A stretch of DNA of 64,000 nucleotides from Verrucomicrobiaceae bacterium (GTDB taxonomy: Bacteria; Pseudomonadota; Gammaproteobacteria; Pseudomonadales; CAMLJR01), in contig JAQGNY010000054.1 of assembly GCA_028293825.1 (NCBI GenBank), positions 62,001 to 126,000 of the forward strand, given 5' to 3'. Positions 10,256 through 19,172 of this stretch are shown piece after piece. The translations under genes were made by a program, and so were the position numbers. Each line of letters starts with the position of its first letter. Position 1 is the stretch's first letter. The notes under the pieces were generated by a model. The model searched no databases and had not been told where the DNA came from. It saw only the letters and a list, made by a program, of their open reading frames with translations.

Positions 10256-11083
10256 TTAATCTAAATACGAGCGTGCCGCACTGACGACTTTTTTCGCATG
10301 TTGCCGCGCAGAAATGCCGTGTTGACTGCGCATTGCCAGCGCCGGCACTTCGAGATCGTAATAGGTGTCCGCCGGCAGCGTTTTAATATAATCACGCAGG
10401 GTAATGATACCTTCTCCAGGTGTTAACCGTTCCAGCGCGAGCGGAACATATCTGGCGAAGTCGGAAATACGTTCGGGATCGAACGGAGCGGCGATATCAC
10501 ACAACTGCGCCGAATTGAGCAGCGCCGGCGGCAGCGCTGCGAGCTCGGCCAATGACGTTCCGGTTAGATGCATATGCAAAGTGTCGGCGGCGACGCCAAC
10601 ATTATTGCGCCCCGCCTGCTCAATTAAATTAATGGCCTGTGCCAGCGTTTGGCAACCGGGTGTGATGCCCATAAACTCCAGTGAAACTTTAAGGCCAAAC
10701 TCAGCCGCCATATCGCTGAACTGGGCGACCAGCTCGACGGCCTTTGCCGCATCCGGCTCAGCGAGCATAGCCACCGCCGCGCGTGCGCCCAAGTCAGCGC
10801 CCAGCTCCAATTTGCTGCGGTAATTTTCCAACATAGCATCAGCGGTTAGGAAAAAAACATCCACATTGGTGACGCTAATGCCATCGTCTTTTAATTGACG
10901 CGCGAATTCTTTTTTCATTGCTGGCGCGAGCAAAGGAAACAGCGGCGCCTTACCCGCTTCGGGCGTTTCATTGCTGTTCACAAAAATACAAACGCTGTCG
11001 CAACCGGTTTCTGCGGCGATGGCAACCAGCTCTTGGTGCGACACATCGGAAACGGTCAGATGATGCAAAGCCAGGCGCGTCAT
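10256..11083 (-). CDS. Sugar phosphate isomerase/epimerase-like TIM-barrel protein
   Basis: 275 aa, xylose-isomerase-like TIM barrel features (LKVSLEFMGITPG, VGVAADTLHMHLTG, YYDLEVPA). Confidence 0.75.
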   Translation of the reverse strand: MTRLALHHLTVSDVSHQELVAIAAETGCDSVCIFVNSNETPEAGKAPLFPLLAPAMKKEFARQLKDDGISVTNVDVFFLTADAMLENYRSKLELGADLGARAAVAMLAEPDAAKAVELVAQFSDMAAEFGLKVSLEFMGITPGCQTLAQAINLIEQAGRNNVGVAADTLHMHLTGTSLAELAALPPALLNSAQLCDIAAPFDPERISDFARYVPLALERLTPGEGIITLRDYIKTLPADTYYDLEVPALAMRSQHGISARQHAKKVVSAARSYLD

Positions 11084-11158
11084 GGTGTTTTCCTGCTGAA
11101 GTGAGGTCGTGTTTTTCGAGTGAAGAAATAAACGAAATTTTTATTTAATGAAAATAAT

Positions 11159-11974
11159 TTAGAGCAATGTGCCGCCTTCAACCTGCATGATCTGACCGGT
11201 AACGAATGCAGCCTGCTGCGATGCTAAATACAACACAGCAGCAGCGACTTCATCCGGCATTGCCACCGCGCGCGGCAATGGTCCAGTGCGCTGTAGCTTG
11301 CTCAAATCATCGGCCGATAGATGCGGTATTTCCGTGGTGAAAAATCCCTTCTCCGGATGAAAGCGACTACCGCTGCTCAGCGCCGCAGGATCGCTCGGCA
11401 GCGTCACGTAGGGCGCGACACAATTGACGGTAATTTCGTGCTGGCCGACTTCTTTCGCCAGCACTTTCGTAAACGCGTGCACCGCACCTTTCGCTGCCGA
11501 ATACACGGCTAATTTAAAATCGCCAACGATGCCGGCGGTCGAACCGATATGAATAATGCGGCCGTGCTTGCGCGTGATCATTACCGGCAACACTGCGCGC
11601 GTGACGCGCAATACGGTCAGCAAATTGATATCGATATCGCGCAGCCAAGTTTCGGCATCGGACTCAGCAAAATAGCCCATCGCATGATTGCCACCGACGC
11701 CATTAACCAGCACATCGATACCATCGAAACGTTGCATCGCGGCTTCGACAATGCGGTCGCCGGCATCGGCAGCCGTTAGATCCACCGCAATAAAAATTGC
11801 GTCTTTGGCGCCCTCTTTTTTCGCCTGCTCTACCACTTGCGCGCCGGCGCTATTATCGCGACCTACCGCAACCAGATTGACACCTTCCGCCGCTAGATTG
11901 AGCGCGATGCTGCGTCCGATATTGGACGTCGCACCGGTGACAACAACAGTTTTACCTGCAAGACCTAAATTCAT
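11159..11974 (-). CDS. SDR family oxidoreductase
   Basis: TGATSNIGRSIALNLA; VLVNGVGGNHA; YSAAKGAVHAFTK; start chosen at MNLGLAGKTVVVTG, ORF extends to 12010. Confidence 0.9.
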   Translation of the reverse strand: MNLGLAGKTVVVTGATSNIGRSIALNLAAEGVNLVAVGRDNSAGAQVVEQAKKEGAKDAIFIAVDLTAADAGDRIVEAAMQRFDGIDVLVNGVGGNHAMGYFAESDAETWLRDIDINLLTVLRVTRAVLPVMITRKHGRIIHIGSTAGIVGDFKLAVYSAAKGAVHAFTKVLAKEVGQHEITVNCVAPYVTLPSDPAALSSGSRFHPEKGFFTTEIPHLSADDLSKLQRTGPLPRAVAMPDEVAAAVLYLASQQAAFVTGQIMQVEGGTLL

Positions 11975-12056
11975 TTTTACCTCGCGCGAATTTTTTCGAA
12001 ATACGCTCAAATTCTGTAATTGCGATGCAACACATCACGCTCAATTTAATCCCACA

Positions 12057-13265
12057 TTAATCCCAAACCAGCGGCAGACTGACCGGCTGAATAACGCCGC
12101 CCAGATACGTCTGAATATGCGCGTCGGCTGCGATGCGAAATGGTGGAATTGCGCTGAGAAACTCTTCCAGCGCGATAATGACTTCGCGCCGCGCCAGCGG
12201 TGCGCCGACACAGCGATGCACGCCGAAGCCGAATGCGATGTGGCGTGGATTGCGATCCAAGCGCACTTCGTTTGGCGCATCGAACGCTTCTGGATCGCGG
12301 TTGACCAGCGTCGTCGCCATCAACACTTTATCGCCCGGCATAATTTGTACGCCCGCGACCTTCACGGCTTTGATACAGGTGCGCGCCGTGGTGGAAGGTG
12401 AATACGCGCGCAGCAATTCTTCCACCGCCATCGGAATTTTACTGGGGTCGTCACGCAGGATTGCTTGATGTTCGGGATGCTCGGCGAGATGGCGAAATTG
12501 CAGCGATACCGTGGTCGATACCGTATCCATGCCGCCGACGAAAAGATTAAAACAAAAACCCATCATTTCATCGTCGGTCAATTTGCGCCCGTCGATTTCC
12601 GCCTTCAATCCATAGCTGATTAAATCGTCGGTCAGATTATTACGGCGCGCATCGATTTCACCCTGCAGATAATTTGTCACCGCGCGCGTCGAGGCGGTAA
12701 TGACGTCAACATTAGGGTTGTGCAGTAAACCGTTTTCCCATTCCAAAAACTGCTCGACATTGCTCATCGGCAATCCCATCAATTCGAGAAATACTGCGAT
12801 CGGAAACCGGAACGCGAAATCGTTCATCAACTCGCATTCATTGCGATTTTTCAGCGGCGCGATATATTCGCGCGCCAACTCGCGCACGCGATTTTCAAAT
12901 TGCGCCATCCGGCGCGGTGTAAAAATCGGATTCACCATCGCGCGGTACAAGCCATGCATCGGTGCATCGATTTCCGCCGGCACCAAATTCCAATTCTCAC
13001 CGACAAATTTTGCAAACGGCGCAAAATCCTTCACCGAGAAATGCTCGGTATCCAGATAAATAGCTTGTAAATCAGCAGCGCGATTAAATACCCATGCGCC
13101 TTTCATACCGAGATAACCGTTCGGCGAATACATCACGGCCGGGCCGTTTTGAATATCGGGGATGATGCGATTAAACGGGTTTTCATCGCTGACGGCGCCG
13201 AGTACCAGCGGATAATCGCCAACCAGATGCGGTGGAACATGCGCGGGAATTGCCGGTAAAGTCAT
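12057..13265 (-). CDS. Cytochrome P450
   Basis: Haem-ligand motif FGFGVHRCVGAPLAR; I-helix GGMDTVSTT; ExxR in VEELLRAY. Confidence 0.96.
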   Translation of the reverse strand: MTLPAIPAHVPPHLVGDYPLVLGAVSDENPFNRIIPDIQNGPAVMYSPNGYLGMKGAWVFNRAADLQAIYLDTEHFSVKDFAPFAKFVGENWNLVPAEIDAPMHGLYRAMVNPIFTPRRMAQFENRVRELAREYIAPLKNRNECELMNDFAFRFPIAVFLELMGLPMSNVEQFLEWENGLLHNPNVDVITASTRAVTNYLQGEIDARRNNLTDDLISYGLKAEIDGRKLTDDEMMGFCFNLFVGGMDTVSTTVSLQFRHLAEHPEHQAILRDDPSKIPMAVEELLRAYSPSTTARTCIKAVKVAGVQIMPGDKVLMATTLVNRDPEAFDAPNEVRLDRNPRHIAFGFGVHRCVGAPLARREVIIALEEFLSAIPPFRIAADAHIQTYLGGVIQPVSLPLVWD

Positions 13266-13339
13266 TCGCCTTCTCCTCGTTTCATCATTATTTTTAGATC
13301 GAGCTCTTTATTTTTCGACCAACTCGTCACACCGAACAC

Positions 13340-14353
13340 TCAATCGAAATAAACCATCACCTTACCGCTGGTCGGCTCTTTTGCCGTCTGCAACGCGCTG
13401 GCAAATTCCTCGAAGGCAAAACGATGCGTAACGTAGGGCTTGATGTCCTGCTCGCTGATCTGTGCCAGCGTTGCCAACACGTCCGGCAATTCGTCGGGAT
13501 AACTCACTGCGGTCGTCATCGAAATTTCTTTCAACAACATGGTCTGTAAATCGAGACTGACCGGCGCGGCGTAAACAGCAGTAAGAACGATGCGCGCATG
13601 AAACTGCGCGATTTTAATGATCGATTCGAGTACGGTCGGACCGCCTGCCATATCCATAAATAAATCGGTGCCCACGGTCGGCTTGCCCATTACCGGTGCG
13701 GTGATGCCATGCAATTCGCCGAGCGCTTCGTTCAAATCGGTTTTCGACGGATTAACCGTTGCCGTCGCGCCGAGATCCCGGGCAATAGCGAGCCGCGCTT
13801 CGGACAGATCGACCGACACGATATTTTTAACGCCGCGCCGTTTCAGCCAAAATACCGCGCCCAAACCAATCGGGCCGGCCCCGAACACGACCACTTTATC
13901 GTCGACAGAAACATTGCCGCGATTGACGCCGTGTAGTGCCACCGCCATCGGTTCAACCAACGCAGCGCGCTCGGCGCTCATGCCCTCGGGCAGAGGCAAT
14001 AGATGCACATCGAGCTTCGCATTGCGAATCAGTAAATAATCGGCAAACGCACCTTCGGAACCGCCATTGCCGATGATGTTGTCGTAAGCGCCGGTTGGAT
14101 TAATGACTGCGCGTAGGCCCGGTGCGATTCCTTCAACTTTATTGCCCGCTTCAACCACCGTGCCCGACGCTTCGTGGCCGAGCGGCCACGGCTCGCCGCC
14201 TTCGCGCTGAAAGCCGTATTTGGCAAAGGTCAGATCGCTACCGCACACACCGCAGGCATCGATTTTCAGCAATACATCGTACGGGCCGACCACTGGCTTC
14301 GGCGCTTCGTCGACTCTGACATCGTTCGGACCGTGGATTTGGACAACTCTCAT
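13340..14353 (-). CDS. Zinc-dependent medium-chain alcohol dehydrogenase
   Basis: CGVCGSDL, GHEASGTVVEAG, VVFGAGPIGLGAVFWLKRRG Rossmann motif. Confidence 0.93.
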   Translation of the reverse strand: MRVVQIHGPNDVRVDEAPKPVVGPYDVLLKIDACGVCGSDLTFAKYGFQREGGEPWPLGHEASGTVVEAGNKVEGIAPGLRAVINPTGAYDNIIGNGGSEGAFADYLLIRNAKLDVHLLPLPEGMSAERAALVEPMAVALHGVNRGNVSVDDKVVVFGAGPIGLGAVFWLKRRGVKNIVSVDLSEARLAIARDLGATATVNPSKTDLNEALGELHGITAPVMGKPTVGTDLFMDMAGGPTVLESIIKIAQFHARIVLTAVYAAPVSLDLQTMLLKEISMTTAVSYPDELPDVLATLAQISEQDIKPYVTHRFAFEEFASALQTAKEPTSGKVMVYFD

Positions 14354-14898
14354 TTTTTAACCCCTTGAATTATTAGAAGGTGTGCTGGCTGAATTGCGGC
14401 AAGCCTCATTTGTCGCTTGCCAGAACACAGATAGAAGAATGTGGTTAGCGGCATCGCCAGTGATTATTTATGCACTAAATACCTGTGAAAAAATGCATGC
14501 GAATTTTTATACGGTTAGCCGTGTTTTTAGCATCCTCATATTCGCGCGCGATGGCAACCGAATCCACACTCGAAAAGCGGTCATTTTGTTGCAGAGCTGT
14601 CCAATTCGATCAGCGTGAATTTCAGATTAAGGAAATAGCGGCTTACGCGACGAACGAAAACAGACAGAAATTACGGCGACAGATCGGTTAACTCAGCAAC
14701 ATTAAAATTTGTTAATTAGATTTCACGTCTTACGTATTTTTAGTGCGGCATTTATTTTTTGCAGCGCGCCCATTGGAGTGGCTTTGCGCTCGTATACATA
14801 TGCACAACTCAGATTCATAAGGGCCTGCTTGACCCCAGACTAACGTCGCGTTTAAATCATCGGCCCGGACCATCGCCATAACCCACAAGGACATTTCG

Positions 14899-15603
14899 AT
14901 GAATCAAACAAATGGGTTTTCGCAATCTCGTTTCTTGCCGTTTTTTTTGAGTGTAGGTTTTTCAAAACTGGGCTTTTCGCAATTCCCTCAGCGCGTGGCC
15001 AAAATTATTTTATGTGCAACCGGATTAACGCTGACGGCAGCGGCACATGCAACGCTGATTACGTTTGATGATCTGACGCCAGCGCCTTGTGATGAACTCC
15101 ACTGCGATGCACTGGCGGTAACTGATCAATACGCCGCGCAGGGCGTTATATTTTCCGGCGCCGCACTTGAATCGCAGGACTCCGGTTTAACCACGACATC
15201 GCCGCCTAATTATTTAACGGATCTTTACGGCCCGGGTTTGGATATCTTTTTTACCGGGCCTAAATTACCCACCTTCGTCAGCCTGTATGTTTCTGCGTTC
15301 AATCAGGATGCGGTGTATATCGATGCATTCGGCCCTAATGGCGCCGTGGCAAGCTGGGTAACCGACGGCTGGCAAGGTCAGGATTCGGATGCGCCGTATC
15401 GCGACAACCAATTGGTGACGTTTTCAGGCGCGGAAATTTCGCATTTAAATTTATCTGAGTTTTACAATCGCCGCGGCTCGACCACGATCGACAATCTGAG
15501 TTTTAGCTTCGATAAAGCCAGTGTGCCGGAACCATCAAGCATTGCGTTATCGATGACAGGCTTCGCGCTGTTATTGTTAAATCGCCGCAAAAAAATAAAT
15601 TAA
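14899..15603 (+). CDS. PEP-CTERM sorting domain protein
   Basis: Signal peptide; C-terminus VPEPSSIALSMTGFALLLLNRRKKIN (PEP motif, TM, basic tail). Confidence 0.88.
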   Translation: MNQTNGFSQSRFLPFFLSVGFSKLGFSQFPQRVAKIILCATGLTLTAAAHATLITFDDLTPAPCDELHCDALAVTDQYAAQGVIFSGAALESQDSGLTTTSPPNYLTDLYGPGLDIFFTGPKLPTFVSLYVSAFNQDAVYIDAFGPNGAVASWVTDGWQGQDSDAPYRDNQLVTFSGAEISHLNLSEFYNRRGSTTIDNLSFSFDKASVPEPSSIALSMTGFALLLLNRRKKIN

Positions 15604-15801
15604 ACATTAAACGCCCCCGCGTACTGGATGCGACACGTCACTCACACAACATTGTGAGTGGCGCTCACAACATCGTGAATGGCGCTGTTATTTCTATACG
15701 CAGAACTCGATTAGGCTTAACACCATCAATAAATACCGGCACGAATTTCATCGCGGCCGCCGCGCTTTAAAATCATAAATCACCGCCTCAAGGAATTTCA
15801 T

Positions 15802-17013
15802 ATGACGCCGGAAGAATTTACCGTCAACGTCCCGGATGCTGTGCTCGCCGATCTCAAGCATCGTCTTGTTAACGCGCGCTGGCCCAATGATGTCGGCAAC
15901 GAAAATGGAGCGTACGGTTTCGACGGCAATTATTTACGCGAACTGGCGCGTTACTGGGCGGAGGATTTTGATTGGCGTGCAATGGAACAACGTATCAACC
16001 AATTTCGTCATTATCGTGCCGAGGTTGATGGCGTACCGATTCATTACATTCGCGAACCCGGTGTCGGGCCAAAACCGCTGCCGTTAATTCTGAGTCACGG
16101 CTGGCCTTCCACGTTTTGGGATTTACATAAAATCATCGAACCGCTGGCAAATCCCGCCGCATTCGGTGGCGATCCCGCCGATGCATTTGAAGTGATCGTA
16201 CCGTCGCTGCCAGGCTTCGGTTTTTCAACGCCACTGCCGCGCGCGGGAATTTCCGCTGCGGTGATGGCGGATTTGTGGCAGACCTTAATGACCGAGGTAT
16301 TGGGCTTCGAGCGTTATGCCGCTGCTGGCTGCGACTGGGGCAGTCATGTCACATCGGAGCTCGGCCACAAATACGCAGATAGTCTGTACGGTATGCATAT
16401 TCTCGGCGCGACGCCACTCGATTTATTTAATCACGAACGCTTCTGGGATATCACCGCCGGCTTTGTTCCGTACGATGCGCCGGAGGAAGTTCGACGCGCG
16501 ATTTTGCCATTCGTCACCAAAACAATCACCCACGCCTGCGTGCAAACGTTAGAACCGCAAACGCTGTCGTACGCAATGCACGATTCGCCGATTGGACAGC
16601 TCGCGTGGCTGATGCAGCGCTGGCTGGCGTGGAGCGATTGCGACGACAATCTCGACAACGCATACGATCGCGATTTTCTGCTGACCACGGCAATGCTGTA
16701 TTGGGCGACGGATTCGTTTAGCTCGTCGGTACGGATTTATCGAGAAGCAGCGTTGCAGCCGTGGCAACCGAGTCACAACCGCACGCCGCGCATCGAAACA
16801 CCAACTGGGATTACATTTCTCGGCGGCGAAAATCCACCAGGCGTGACCACCGCAACTCGTGTCGATATTTTTCGCCAATCGAAACAGGCGCGCAATTACA
16901 ACCTGCATTTCGTCAATGCGCACGATCATGGCGGTCATTTCGGTTACGTGGAAAATCCCGAAGCGTGCGTTGCCGATATTCGCGCGACTTTTCGCGATTT
17001 GCGCAATAGATAA
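15802..17013 (+). CDS. Epoxide hydrolase (EHN-domain alpha/beta hydrolase)
   Basis: PEEFTVNVPDAVLADLKHRLVNARWP N-terminal domain; LSHGWPSTFWDLHKII; GCDWGSHVTSELG nucleophile elbow; HDHGGHFGYVENPEA. Confidence 0.92.
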   Translation: MTPEEFTVNVPDAVLADLKHRLVNARWPNDVGNENGAYGFDGNYLRELARYWAEDFDWRAMEQRINQFRHYRAEVDGVPIHYIREPGVGPKPLPLILSHGWPSTFWDLHKIIEPLANPAAFGGDPADAFEVIVPSLPGFGFSTPLPRAGISAAVMADLWQTLMTEVLGFERYAAAGCDWGSHVTSELGHKYADSLYGMHILGATPLDLFNHERFWDITAGFVPYDAPEEVRRAILPFVTKTITHACVQTLEPQTLSYAMHDSPIGQLAWLMQRWLAWSDCDDNLDNAYDRDFLLTTAMLYWATDSFSSSVRIYREAALQPWQPSHNRTPRIETPTGITFLGGENPPGVTTATRVDIFRQSKQARNYNLHFVNAHDHGGHFGYVENPEACVADIRATFRDLRNR

Positions 17014-17148
17014 ATGTACGGCGCGCATCGCTAACAAATTAGCCATAAATAGCTTTGCGTTAATTTAATATTTCATCGACCGAGAAACACGTTCGCATGG
17101 GTTAGATGGCACTGGCTCATTCGATGATTATTTTTATTTAGACTTAAT

Positions 17149-18336
17149 GTGCTGAAACGGATGCACGCTCGCAGGAAAAACTCAAAGCACATGACCGCCG
17201 TAAACTCCTTCGCTATCGATATTGAAAAAGCTCGCGCCATTTGGTTGCGCGCACAACGGTTAGATACGGCGGCGCCGTTTGGCGAAGGTCCGACCGCAGT
17301 TCAGCATGCAATTGAACATCTCGGTTACGTGCAGATCGATACCATCAATGTGATTGAACGCAGTCACCATCACATTCTTTACACGCGAATTCCCACTTAT
17401 AAAATAGCCGATCTCGAAGCGGCGCAGTCGATTCACAAATCCGTATTCGAATTCTGGACGCATGCGCTCGCGTACGTGCCGACTGTCGATTACCGTTTCT
17501 TTCTGCCGCAAATGAATGCGTGGCGTGCCGATCCGCACTCGTCGTTTGCCAGCGTTGATCCCGCGGATTACAGCGCATTGCTACAGCGTATTCACGAGCA
17601 GGGCGAGCTTTCCATTCGCGACATTAATGACGACGTGCTGGTTGAGAAAACGCATCCATGGGGCAGTCGAAAACCGTCGAAGCGCGCATTGGGGCTCGGC
17701 TTTTTTAATGGCGATCTCACCATTAGCAAGCGCACGGGCATGTTAAAAAAGTATGAATTATCCGCACGTCACTTCGGCTGGAAGCGACAACCGAAGGCAG
17801 CCACCGAAAATCAATTTGCGCAATATCTGTTGCAGCGCGCGTTGCGTGCGCAAGGCATTGTCAGCATCGATTCGATTTGCTACGGCAATAACGCGGCAAA
17901 AACATTAGTCCGCAGTCAGATTGAAACGGCGAGCAAACGTAAACAATTGGTGCCGGTTCATATCGATGGTTTTCAGAAAATTCCGCACTGGATCGAACCC
18001 GAACAATTAGAGGTCGTGTCCGAAGCATCGCAGCCACAGGTTCATATTCTGTCGCCATTCGATCCCTTAGTTATTCAACGTAAACGCCTGCAACTTTTCT
18101 TCGACTACGAACATCGCTTTGAAGCTTACTTTCCAGCCGAAAAACGCGTGATGGGTTATTTTGCGTTGCCGGTTTTGGTCGGCGATACGATCGTCGCGGC
18201 GCTTGATCTAAAAATGGATCGGCGCGCCGGTGAATTATTAATACAAAAATGGACTTGGATTGCGCCCAAGCGCGCCAAATTAAAAACAGTTATCGAAGTG
18301 GCACTCGATACCTTCGAGCAATTTCAAAAACGTTAG
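17149..18336 (+). CDS. YcaQ-like winged-helix DNA-binding (HTH_42) protein
   Basis: IEHLGYVQIDTINVIERSHHHILYTRIPTY and LSPFDPLVIQRKRLQLFFDYEHRFEAYFPAEKRVMGYF; probable start 17191 (MTAVNSFAI). Confidence 0.85.
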   Translation: MLKRMHARRKNSKHMTAVNSFAIDIEKARAIWLRAQRLDTAAPFGEGPTAVQHAIEHLGYVQIDTINVIERSHHHILYTRIPTYKIADLEAAQSIHKSVFEFWTHALAYVPTVDYRFFLPQMNAWRADPHSSFASVDPADYSALLQRIHEQGELSIRDINDDVLVEKTHPWGSRKPSKRALGLGFFNGDLTISKRTGMLKKYELSARHFGWKRQPKAATENQFAQYLLQRALRAQGIVSIDSICYGNNAAKTLVRSQIETASKRKQLVPVHIDGFQKIPHWIEPEQLEVVSEASQPQVHILSPFDPLVIQRKRLQLFFDYEHRFEAYFPAEKRVMGYFALPVLVGDTIVAALDLKMDRRAGELLIQKWTWIAPKRAKLKTVIEVALDTFEQFQKR

Positions 18337-18374
18337 CGCATGCATTTCGATGAAACGACTTTGCTTAAATTAAA

Positions 18375-18403
18375 AGAAAAAAAGCCCCGCACTGCGGAGC
18401 TTC
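18375..18403 (-). terminator. Rho-independent terminator for the PEP-CTERM gene
   Basis: AAGCTCCGCAgtGCGGGGCTTTTTTT on the minus strand. Confidence 0.8.
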
Positions 18404-18463
18404 TAAATGTTTATAGCCTCCTGCTAAATTTTATTGTCAGCTTTGCGTTTAAATCATCATCGC

Positions 18464-19108
18464 TTAGATCGAGTTGCGGCGACGCAAGCGTGTGAACGCA
18501 CCGATGCCAAGCAAACTCGACAACATCAATACCAGCGAATTGGGCTCCGGCACCGTCGCACCATTCACTGTAACGCGCACATCCTGATTCTGCGAAGGTG
18601 CCCAGCTGCCATTAGTTAATTGAAAGGTATTGGCGAAATTTTGATTTTGCGTTTGACCGGAAACCAAACCGCCACCGCTGCTGAACACATCGCCGATCGC
18701 ACCGAAAACCAAATCGTATACGCCCGGTCCGAGCAGTGCCGATAAATCGAATTTCTGATCGGTACCGTCCGGTGTGAACGTGGTATACGCCAGCGACGAC
18801 GAAGCCGCGTTGTCAGCGGTGAGCGCATTCAATGAATTTGCTGCAACGACGGCGCCGAAAAATGTGCCGTACGAATATTGCGAAAAATAACCACCGATGC
18901 TCGACAGCTGCGTCGCCTTGTCGACATTGAATGATACAGCGTACAAATCGCTGCTATCGATACTGTAACTACCCGGCTCGTTCGCGCCGTAATCGGTAAA
19001 ATCCGCCGTGCTCAAAATGGTATTCGCGAATGTCGGTGCAGCCATCGCACTTAATAGCAGTATCGCAGCGCCTAATTTAATTTTCGTGTTCATGATTTCT
19101 ATCCTCAC
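18464..19108 (-). CDS. PEP-CTERM sorting domain protein
   Basis: Signal peptide MNTKIKLGAAILLLSAMAAPTFA; C-terminus VPEPNSLVLMLSSLLGIGAFTRLRRRNSI; likely start 19093. Confidence 0.87.
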   Translation of the reverse strand: MRIEIMNTKIKLGAAILLLSAMAAPTFANTILSTADFTDYGANEPGSYSIDSSDLYAVSFNVDKATQLSSIGGYFSQYSYGTFFGAVVAANSLNALTADNAASSSLAYTTFTPDGTDQKFDLSALLGPGVYDLVFGAIGDVFSSGGGLVSGQTQNQNFANTFQLTNGSWAPSQNQDVRVTVNGATVPEPNSLVLMLSSLLGIGAFTRLRRRNSI

Positions 19109-19118
19109 TATTAAATTC

Positions 19119-19147
19119 TAAAAAAATGCCGAATACATTCGGCATTT
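19119..19147 (-). terminator. Rho-independent terminator downstream of the phosphoesterase gene
   Basis: AAATGCCGAATgtATTCGGCATTTTTTT on the minus strand. Confidence 0.8.
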
Positions 19148-19172
19148 CCGGTTAAGCGGTAAAACCCGCTGA

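Noticed and set aside
11688-12401. 237-aa plus-strand ORF
   Set aside because: Antisense to SDR and P450 genes that carry diagnostic motifs.
14485-14691. 68-aa ORF with a signal-peptide-like N-terminus
   Set aside because: No convincing RBS or family; interval looks like ordinary intergenic DNA, cannot be supported.
14771-14795. Possible sigma-54 promoter (TTGGAGTGGCTTTGCGCT) upstream of the PEP-CTERM gene
   Set aside because: GG to GC spacing is 9 nt and the consensus needs 10; only partial match.
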